This document shows positions 58,557 through 64,000 of a stretch of DNA of 64,000 nucleotides, piece by piece. The position numbers were made by a program, and so were the translations under genes. Each line of letters opens with the position of its first letter. Position 1 is the stretch's first letter. The notes under the pieces were generated by a model. It did not search any database. It saw only the letters and a list, made by a program, of their open reading frames with translations, and was not told the DNA's origin. Source of the stretch: Chitinibacter tainanensis DSM 15459 (GTDB taxonomy: Bacteria; Pseudomonadota; Gammaproteobacteria; Burkholderiales; Chitinibacteraceae); the NCBI RefSeq assembly GCF_000429785.1, contig NZ_AUCN01000001.1, positions 25,256 to 89,255 of the forward strand, in the 5' to 3' direction.

Positions 58557-59489
58557 TTATTTCAGCAGCGCCGCTTGCTCAGGCGCAGCAAACCAGGCCA
58601 GCAAAAACTCGACCAGCGCCCGCACCTTGGCCGGCTGCGGCAGCCGCTGCGGATACACCAGATACAGCGGCTGCCCCGGCAAGGCATATTCGGGCAGCAG
58701 CCGCTGCAGCTGTCCGGCTGCGACTTCTTTAGCCACCAGATAGGTCGGCAAACGCGCCACCCCCGCACCGGCCAGCGCCAGATTGCGCAGCAGGTTGTAA
58801 TCATTGGCCTGCAGCTTAGCGCTCACTGCCACGGCTTCGAGCTGCCCCGCACGGCTCAGCGGCCAATGGCCGGCGTTGGCAAAATGCATATTCACCAAGC
58901 ACGGCAGCTGCGCCAGATCGCTGGGCTGGCGCACCGGCGGCCAGCTGGCCAGTGCAGCCGGCGCCGCCACCAGCCAATCGTGCATAATCGCCAGCGGCCG
59001 GCTTATCAGCCGCTCGGGCGGCGGTAAATTGGCGCGAATCGCCAGATCAAAGCCTTCCGCTTCCAGATCATGCGGGGTGGCCGATAAATCCAGCGCCACC
59101 GTCACCTGCGGATAGCGCGCCTGAAACGCCAGCAGCGCTTGCGCCATAAATACCCCGCCAAAACTGGTGGGCACCGTTAGCCGCAAATGCCCGGCGATCT
59201 CCTGCCGCTGCTCGGCCAGCTCCAGCTGCGCCGCCTGTAAGCGCGCCTGCCAGTCGCGGCAATGGGCTAAATACAATTGCCCCGCCTCAGTCAAATGCAG
59301 CCGCCGGGTGGTGCGATACAAGAGCTGGCTACCGAGCGCATGCTCCAGCTGGCGAATCTGCTTGCTCAGTGCTGCCTTGGAAATCCCCAGCTGCGCCGCC
59401 GCCGCGGTAAAGCTGCCTTGCTCCACCACACAAGCAAAAGCCATCGCCCACGGCCATTGCTGCTGCAATGCTTGCCATTGTTGCAGCAT
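58557..59489 (-). CDS. LysR-family transcriptional regulator
   Basis: A 310-residue LysR regulator. The winged HTH spans about residues 15-75, with FACVVEQGSFTAAAAQLGISKAALSKQIRQLEHALGSQLLYRTTRRLHLTEAG. The effector-binding domain follows to residue 310, with LRLTVPTSFGG and the LQRLLPEYALPGQPLYLVYPQRL end typical of the CrgA/AaeR-like group. It is divergent from the SDR gene, the classic LysR layout, and probably controls it. A near-palindrome lies directly upstream of its start. Confidence 0.93.
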   Translation of the reverse strand: MLQQWQALQQQWPWAMAFACVVEQGSFTAAAAQLGISKAALSKQIRQLEHALGSQLLYRTTRRLHLTEAGQLYLAHCRDWQARLQAAQLELAEQRQEIAGHLRLTVPTSFGGVFMAQALLAFQARYPQVTVALDLSATPHDLEAEGFDLAIRANLPPPERLISRPLAIMHDWLVAAPAALASWPPVRQPSDLAQLPCLVNMHFANAGHWPLSRAGQLEAVAVSAKLQANDYNLLRNLALAGAGVARLPTYLVAKEVAAGQLQRLLPEYALPGQPLYLVYPQRLPQPAKVRALVEFLLAWFAAPEQAALLK

Positions 59490-59490
59490 A

Positions 59491-59511
59491 TTGTTACCCC
59501 AAAGTAAACAA
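59491..59511. promoter_or_regulatory. Possible LysR-type binding site
   Basis: TTGTTACCCCAAAGTAAACAA, a near-palindrome with TTGTTA/TAAACAA arms, touching the LysR start and lying 80 bp from the SDR start. It fits autorepression plus activation. Confidence 0.4.
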
Positions 59512-59591
59512 TGAATTCGATTTTAGCGGATTTATCTGCCGATTAAGCTGGAATAAGCTGTAGTCACTCACCTACATCACTGGAGCAAAAC

Positions 59592-60194
59592 ATGAAAATC
59601 CTCTTAATCGGTGCCAGCGGCACCATTGGTCAAGCCGTTTACCAAGAATTAGCCCCTCGCCACGAAATCATCACCGCCGGGCGCAATAGCGGCGATTTGC
59701 GGGTTGATTTGCGCGATTTTGCCAGCGTACAGGCGCTGTACGCTGCGGCCGGCCCGGTCGATGCCGTGGTGTCTACCGCCGGGAATGTGCACTTTGGCGC
59801 GCTGGCCGAGATGACGCCGGAGCTATTGGGCGTGGGCCTGGCAGATAAATTGATGGGACAAGTGAATCTGGTACTGGCCGGCCAGCATCTGCTGCAAGAT
59901 GGCGGCAGCTTTACGCTGGTCAGCGGCGTATTGTCGGCCGACCCGATTGTGTATGGCAGCAGCGCCAGTATGGTCAATGGTGCGCTCGATAGTTTCGTGC
60001 GCGCAGCGGCCATCGAATTACCACGCGGCCAGCGTATTAATGTGGTTAGCCCAACGGTGCTCAGCGAATCTTTACCGAGTTACGGCCCCTTCTTCCGCGG
60101 TTTTGAAGCCGTGGCCGCCGCTAAAGTCGCCCGTGCCTTTAGCAAAAGCGTGGAAGGCAAACAAACTGGGCAGGTGTATATCGTTCAAGGCTAA
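59592..60194 (+). CDS. Short-chain dehydrogenase-like protein lacking the YxxxK motif
   Basis: A 200-residue Rossmann-fold SDR of the short YgfF-like kind. The NAD(P) loop is LLIGASGTIGQAVYQEL at residues 4-20, and VVSTAGNVHFG near 58 is the NNAG counterpart. At the usual active site there is VYGSSASMVNGALDSFVRAAA: the Tyr is present but the Lys four residues on is replaced by Ala, so classical SDR catalysis may be lost or altered. It is divergent from the LysR gene. GGAG precedes the ATG. Confidence 0.88.
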   Translation: MKILLIGASGTIGQAVYQELAPRHEIITAGRNSGDLRVDLRDFASVQALYAAAGPVDAVVSTAGNVHFGALAEMTPELLGVGLADKLMGQVNLVLAGQHLLQDGGSFTLVSGVLSADPIVYGSSASMVNGALDSFVRAAAIELPRGQRINVVSPTVLSESLPSYGPFFRGFEAVAAAKVARAFSKSVEGKQTGQVYIVQG

Positions 60195-60196
60195 TT

Positions 60197-60222
60197 GGTA
60201 TTTGGCTTAGCGAGATATACCC
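60197..60222. repeat. Short GGTAT/ATACCC element (repeat fragment)
   Basis: 26 bp: GGTATTTGGCTTAG... to GATATACCC, two bases after the SDR stop. It has the ends and GGCT word of the repeat family but half the length, as if internally deleted. Confidence 0.4.
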
Positions 60223-60291
60223 TTCCGAAAGCCGACCGTATGTACTGCGTATGGATTGACTTCGGCTCTACTCAGCCATAACCAGCAGCAG

Positions 60292-60312
60292 CCCTCACCT
60301 TACCGGTGAGGG
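60292..60312. terminator. Hairpin after the SPFH gene
   Basis: CCCTCACC-N5-GGTGAGGG, an 8-bp perfect stem 12 bp below the SPFH stop and between convergent genes. It has no T-run. Confidence 0.4.
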
Positions 60313-60324
60313 TTGCTTGGCTGC

Positions 60325-61215
60325 TTAGTTCACATTCACCATCGCGTTAGTGTTGGCGCCGAGGCTGGTGGTGGGCAATTTGCCATCCCATTTCTCGATC
60401 CACAGCGTTTGGTTTTTCACCTGCGCGGCTTGCGCGCCGTATTTCTTGATCGCCTCACCGACAACTTCCAGCGCTTTGGCATCGCCCTCGGCTTCGGCGA
60501 TTTTGGCCTCGGCCTTACCTTTGGCCACCGCGACGGCATTGGCGGCATCAGCTTGGTTTTTACGCAGCAAAGCTTCGGATTGCAGCGCTTCTTGCGTAGC
60601 CTGAATCTTGGCGTTGATGGCGTTCTGGATATTCACCGGCAGGCGCAATTCGTTCACAAAGCCAAATTGCTCCACCACGATGCCGTACTGATTCATCTCC
60701 TGATTCAGCTTGCTGCGCACCTGCTCCGCTAGGCGAATTTTCCCACCCGCCAGCAGGCCTTCGGCATCGTACGCCGTGCCATAGCTATTAAGCGCATTAC
60801 GAATCGCGTTGCGGATAATCTGGCTGGTGATTTCCTCGTAGCCCCGTTTGTATTTCTGGTACAGCACCGGGGCTTTGCTGGAATCAATGCTGTAAGAAAT
60901 ACTGATATCCGCATTGATCACCACACCAGATGCCACCTGAAAATTCATGGATTCATCGCTAGCCGAGCCTTCGGTTTTCGATTGCGTCCAGGTGTAGGTC
61001 TGGGTAAAGGTCGGAAACTCGACCACACTGGTGCCAATGCCGATCAGATGCCAACCGCTAGATAGCGGCACCGGCTCCACCTTACCGTCAATCCGGTTGA
61101 ATTCAACCCCCACATGGTTGGCCGCCACCGACGCCACGAATAGGTTCAGGATAAAACCCAAGCCCACAATCAGCGCAGCCCCACTCACCCACACTGCATG
61201 TCGTATGCCATTCAT
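60325..61215 (-). CDS. SPFH/band-7 (prohibitin-like) membrane protein
   Basis: A 296-residue protein with one N-terminal membrane helix (about 8-30) and an SPFH domain (about 35-195), followed by an Ala/Glu/Lys coiled coil (about 195-265, with ATQEALQSEALLRKNQADAANAVAVAKGKAEAKIAEAEG). Such proteins form large membrane rings and act as scaffolds, often with FtsH or other proteases. The second ATG (61215) is favoured by AAGGGG nine bases before it. It is not paired with an NfeD or protease gene here. Confidence 0.9.
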   Translation of the reverse strand: MNGIRHAVWVSGAALIVGLGFILNLFVASVAANHVGVEFNRIDGKVEPVPLSSGWHLIGIGTSVVEFPTFTQTYTWTQSKTEGSASDESMNFQVASGVVINADISISYSIDSSKAPVLYQKYKRGYEEITSQIIRNAIRNALNSYGTAYDAEGLLAGGKIRLAEQVRSKLNQEMNQYGIVVEQFGFVNELRLPVNIQNAINAKIQATQEALQSEALLRKNQADAANAVAVAKGKAEAKIAEAEGDAKALEVVGEAIKKYGAQAAQVKNQTLWIEKWDGKLPTTSLGANTNAMVNVN

Positions 61216-61419
61216 TGTCATTCCCCTTAATCAGCCACCGCCTCGACTGTGCGGCGTACCCACCCAGCATATGTAAGCAAGGGGCGGCTGAATATGCGGA
61301 AAACTCGAAGGATATGTCAGGTTTTTCTTGGGGAGAGGTGAAGGGAAAGACTGGCCAACCCACTAGCTGGGCTCGGGTGGGAAACCCAGGCACACCGCGC
61401 TGGACGCGCGGTCAGACAC

Positions 61420-61638
61420 TTAAGCGGCAACAACCTTGATTTGCTCACCCAAACATTCAACCACCATACCGGGGCGGATTTTGGCCGTTTTGCGCGTCTC
61501 GATGGCGCCATCCACCAGCACATCACCAGCGGCAATCATCAGCTTGGCTACACCGCCCGAGGGGGCCAGCGCAGTGGCTTTCAGTAAGTCGCACAAGGCG
61601 ATGTGCTCATGCTGCAGAGTAAAAATCTGTTCGTTCAT
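61420..61638 (-). CDS. S4-domain RNA-binding protein (YbcJ-like)
   Basis: A 72-residue single S4 domain. The ATG at 61638 (MNEQIFTLQHEHIALCDLLKA) has GGAAAG ahead; the frame runs 28 codons further through a repeat. The S4 pattern is SGGVAKLMIAAGDVLVDGAIETRKTAKIRPGMVVE, the RNA-binding loop and strand order of YbcJ. Its RNA target is unknown. It follows maf on the same strand with a palindromic repeat between them. Confidence 0.9.
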   Translation of the reverse strand: MNEQIFTLQHEHIALCDLLKATALAPSGGVAKLMIAAGDVLVDGAIETRKTAKIRPGMVVECLGEQIKVVAA

Positions 61639-61657
61639 TTTGCTTTCCATGTAAACG

Positions 61658-61706
61658 GGGTATTGCCCAGCAAACCAATTAGTACAATGGCCGAAGGCCG
61701 ATACCC
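61658..61706. repeat. GGGTAT/ATACCC palindromic repeat, copy 15
   Basis: 49 bp: GGGTATTGCCCAGC to GGCCGATACCC, with AATT/AGTACAATGG in the middle. It ends at the base before the maf stop codon and lies between maf and the S4 gene. Confidence 0.75.
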
Positions 61707-62297
61707 CTATTGCGCCAACCAACCTAAACCATGCTCCGCCAGCAGCATCGCGGTATCGTGCAGCGGCAAGCCCATCACGCCGGTGTAGCTGCCTTCCAGT
61801 TGCGCCACAAATAAGCCACCGATGCCTTGAATACCATAGGCGCCAGCTTTATCCATCGGCTCGCCGCTAGCCACATAGGCGGCAATTTGCGCCGCACTGA
61901 GAGGCGCGAACTGCACCCGGCTGACATTCAGCCGGGTTTGCACGCCCTGCTCGGTGCGTAGCGCCAAGCTGGTCAACACTTCATGAGTGCTGCCCGATAG
62001 TTTGCTCAGCATGGCCGTGGCATCAGCGGCATCGAGCGGTTTGCCTAAAATTTCATCGCCCAGCACCACCGAGGTATCTGACGCCAGTACCGGCTTGAGC
62101 GCCAAGCCCATTTCCTGCAAATGCCGCCAGCCCGATTCGGCTTTTTCTACCGCCATGCGGATCACATAGTCGCGCGGGTTTTCATTCGGCAGCGGCGTTT
62201 CATCAATCGGCGCGGCGATGCGCTCGAAAATCACGCCGGTTTGCGCCAGCAATTCTTTACGGCGTGGGCTGCCGGAAGCCAGATAGAGTTGGGTCAT
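61707..62297 (-). CDS. maf: Maf-type nucleoside triphosphate pyrophosphatase (YhdE-like)
   Basis: A 196-residue house-cleaning enzyme that hydrolyses dTTP/UTP and modified nucleotides. The start ASGSPRRKELLAQTG is at residues 7-21, SDTSVVLGDEILGKP near 85 and AGAYGIQGIGGLFVAQLEGSYTGVMGLPL near 165, the Maf signatures. Its ATG shares one base with the rlmH stop (TAATG), so it is translationally coupled to rlmH. Confidence 0.96.
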   Translation of the reverse strand: MTQLYLASGSPRRKELLAQTGVIFERIAAPIDETPLPNENPRDYVIRMAVEKAESGWRHLQEMGLALKPVLASDTSVVLGDEILGKPLDAADATAMLSKLSGSTHEVLTSLALRTEQGVQTRLNVSRVQFAPLSAAQIAAYVASGEPMDKAGAYGIQGIGGLFVAQLEGSYTGVMGLPLHDTAMLLAEHGLGWLAQ

Positions 62298-62767
62298 TAT
62301 TCGCGGTGATACGGGTGGTTATTTAAGATGGATACGGCGCGATACAGCTGCTCGGCCAGCATCACGCGCACCATGCCGTGCGGCAGCGTCATTGCCGACA
62401 GCTGGAGTAATTGATCGGCGCGTTGCTTGATTTTCGGGTCGAGCCCGTCGGTGCCGCCGATGATAAATACCGTTTCGCGGCCGTCGATTTGCCACTGCTT
62501 CATGTTTTCAGCCAGCTTCATCGTCGTCCAGTTGGCGCCGCGCTCATCCATCGCCAGCACGCGGGCGTCAGTGGGAATCGCGGCTAGAATGCGCTCGGCT
62601 TCTTCGGCCATCACCTGCTGCGGCGTGCGCGCGCTGATGCGCTTGTCGGGTTTTAGCTCGGTGAGAGTCAGGGCAAAGTCGCGCGGCATGCGCTTGGCAA
62701 ATTCGTTGTATCCGTCAGAAATCCAATCCGGCATTTTGTGGCCGACGGCGATGATATGCAGTTTCAT
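62297..62767 (-). CDS. rlmH: 23S rRNA (pseudouridine1915-N3)-methyltransferase RlmH
   Basis: A 156-residue SPOUT methyltransferase acting on the 70S ribosome. The ATG at 62767 ([23 protein letters not shown]) is the family start; the frame has six codons above it. The knot with the SAM loop is [18 protein letters not shown] near 105, and it ends [25 protein letters not shown] as in E. coli. The order rlmH-maf is common in proteobacteria. Confidence 0.97.
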   Translation of the reverse strand: MKLHIIAVGHKMPDWISDGYNEFAKRMPRDFALTLTELKPDKRISARTPQQVMAEEAERILAAIPTDARVLAMDERGANWTTMKLAENMKQWQIDGRETVFIIGGTDGLDPKIKQRADQLLQLSAMTLPHGMVRVMLAEQLYRAVSILNNHPYHRE

Positions 62768-62824
62768 ACGGCAGGCTTTATTCAATCATGCGGCATGATA
62801 GCAGCTTGCATCGCCGGACGAACA

Positions 62825-62855
62825 AAAGCCCGCCTGGGCGGGCGGGCTTTCGGGG
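62825..62855 (-). terminator. Terminator of the TolC-type gene
   Basis: AAAGCCCGCC pairs with GGCGGGCTTT (imperfect loop CTGGGCGG), with TTTTGTT following on the minus strand. It lies below the repeat that follows the TolC-type gene. Confidence 0.75.
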
Positions 62856-62865
62856 TGAAAGCAAG

Positions 62866-62925
62866 GGGTATATTGACCAAAGCTTTATTTAATAAGCCGC
62901 TTAGGTCAATACCAAGCAGGGTATT
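62866..62925. repeat. GGGTAT/ATACCC palindromic repeat, copy 16 (extended form, mirrored)
   Basis: 60 bp. GGGTATATTGACC...AGGTCAATACC forms the main palindrome with AAAGCTT/AAGC inner arms; then AAGCA and GGGTATT. The last part contains the stop codon of the TolC-type gene, so the extension lies on the opposite side to most copies. Confidence 0.85.
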
Positions 62926-64000
62926 ACTCAGTGCGACCGCTGGTCACGCGCTCGCGCTGGATCTTCCATTTGCCACCTTCCTGCACCAGCTCCAGCGTCT
63001 TTTGCACGGTGTCGCTGTAGTCTTGCGAGTGGTATTGCTGGGTGAAGGTCACTTCGCTGCGCTCTTTGCTCACCACTTTGCAGCTTGGTTGTTCCAGTTT
63101 CAGCGTGATCGGGCCTTCTTTGGTCACGCGCACACGGCGTTTGGCGGCCCAATCGGCGCGGCTGCGGCCGCCGCTGGCTTCAAAGCTCTGCGCGTAGAAG
63201 CCCAGATAGGTGTCCAGCTGTTTGCCCGACCAGGCGGCCGACCAGTTGCTAACCAGATCGGTCACAGCTTTCTCGCAAGTGCTGCTGTCGGCCGGTTTGG
63301 CTTCCGGGGCCGGAGCGGGCATGGCTGGGCGCGGTGGACGACCGGCCAGGGCGGCGTCGCGGTCGAGTTTCACGCTGTCGATCAGGTTGCCGCCGCAGGC
63401 GATTTTTTCATCATCGCTGATGCTGTCGCCCAGATCATCCGCCGGGGCAGTGTTTTCCAGCGGGGCCAGTTGCAGCGCGCCCAGCAGCTGGTGGGTTTGC
63501 GCCAGCACGCGCGCTTGCGCCAGCTGGTAGTCAAACTCGCCATTCACCAAGGCGATGCGGGCTTCAAACAATTCGTTTTCGGTATCCAGCACGTCCAGAA
63601 GCGAGCGCTGGCCAATGTCGAACTGGCGGCGGAAGGCATCGCGCGATTTCTCGGTGGCCAGCACGTGCTGATCCAAGTACCCGATCTGCTCTTTCAGCTT
63701 GGCGGTGTCGTTCCAGGCGATCTGGGTGGTTTGGCGGATATCGCGGCAGACTTTGTCGCGCACTTCATAAGCCACGTTCAAGAGCTCGGCGTATTGCGCC
63801 GCGCGCGCCGTGGTGGTGCCACCGCGGAACAGGTTGTAATTCATCACCAGCTGAATGCTGCTGTCGCGGTAGTTGCCATCCAGATTGTCGCGGTTTTTAT
63901 CCAGACCTTGGCTAGCGCGCAGCTCGAAGGTCGGGTAGTAATCGCTCTTCTTGTTTTGCGCGTCGGCGCGGGCCGAGCGGATGTTGTACACCGCGGCTTT
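62924..64000 (-). CDS. TolC-family outer-membrane protein with extra C-terminal Cds6/NTF2-like domain (N-terminus outside window)
   Basis: The C-terminal part (359 codons) of a TolC-like outer-membrane channel; the start lies beyond 64000. Residues in the first half show the OEP pattern: YPTFELRASQGL..., LFRGGTTTARAAQYAELLNVAYEVRD, QFDIGQRSLLDVLDTENELFEARIALVNGEFDYQLAQARVLA. This matches the type I secretion LapE/TolC group. After a Pro/Ala linker a second domain follows (about the last 115 residues): AVTDLVSNWSAAWSGKQLDTYLGFYAQSFE...LVQEGGKWKIQRERV. It resembles NTF2-like Cds6-type domains and is not part of normal TolC. Confidence 0.85.
   Translation of the reverse strand, partial: KAAVYNIRSARADAQNKKSDYYPTFELRASQGLDKNRDNLDGNYRDSSIQLVMNYNLFRGGTTTARAAQYAELLNVAYEVRDKVCRDIRQTTQIAWNDTAKLKEQIGYLDQHVLATEKSRDAFRRQFDIGQRSLLDVLDTENELFEARIALVNGEFDYQLAQARVLAQTHQLLGALQLAPLENTAPADDLGDSISDDEKIACGGNLIDSVKLDRDAALAGRPPRPAMPAPAPEAKPADSSTCEKAVTDLVSNWSAAWSGKQLDTYLGFYAQSFEASGGRSRADWAAKRRVRVTKEGPITLKLEQPSCKVVSKERSEVTFTQQYHSQDYSDTVQKTLELVQEGGKWKIQRERVTSGRTE

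Overview
The window is chromosomal DNA of a betaproteobacterium, most likely Neisseriales close to Chitinibacter/Chitinibacteraceae. The evidence is the dciA (DUF721) - M23 peptidase - secA block, the mnmG-rsmG-parA-parB-atpIBEFHAGDC block, YaeQ, UbiK and a DUF2189 membrane protein, all at high GC, together with a secreted protein made only of two type-3 chitin-binding modules. I see no phage, IS element, CRISPR array, rRNA or tRNA. The taxonomic call comes from gene content and protein style only.

Layout. 0-6.5 kb: truncated M14 carboxypeptidase, uppP, a candidate small RNA, dciA diverging from an M23 peptidase, secA. 6.7-17.3 kb: TraB/GumN and MTHFR-like pair, orphan amino-acid binding protein, ABM monooxygenase, MFS transporter, RhlE-like helicase, FMN reductase, YaeQ, FKBP isomerase, glycerate kinase, chitin-binding protein. 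17.4-23.6 kb: HD-GYP protein, chemoreceptor, glnK-amtB with a sigma-54 promoter and an NtrC-type site, ubiK, GNAT. 23.7-35.2 kb: one minus-strand block with ATP synthase behind a good sigma-70 promoter, then (upstream) parB, parA, rsmG and mnmG. 35.4-46.1 kb: polyphosphate-glucokinase-like kinase, DUF4124, pyrE, exonuclease III, ampG, DUF3298-like protein, GIY-YIG protein, two small proteins, nudC, benE, EamA transporter, a 44-codon ORF and a lone CheB domain. 46.2-64 kb: second chemoreceptor, acetyltransferase and two following genes, dppABCDF, a frameshifted HDOD gene, DUF2189, LysR/SDR pair, SPFH protein, S4 protein, maf, rlmH, and a truncated TolC-type protein with an extra C-terminal domain.

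The structure the genes do not explain is a dispersed palindromic repeat. At least 16 copies, about 48-50 bp, begin GGGTAT and end ATACCC with GGCT/AGCC just inside, and can fold into one long hairpin. Six intergenic copies and one copy inside a gene carry an extra outer half (ATACC-N5-7-GGTAT), giving 58-62 bp units. The copies abut or overlap stop codons again and again, one lies between dppA and dppB, two bracket the GIY-YIG gene and form its protein tails, and one supplies the ribosome-binding site of ampG. None lies in the 11.8 kb mnmG-par-atp block. I know of no named family with this consensus.

Other items worth a look are the candidate sRNA with an exposed anti-Shine-Dalgarno stretch, the NtrC/sigma-54 control region of glnK-amtB, four consecutive inverted repeats ahead of dppA, and the T7-tract frameshift in the HDOD gene.
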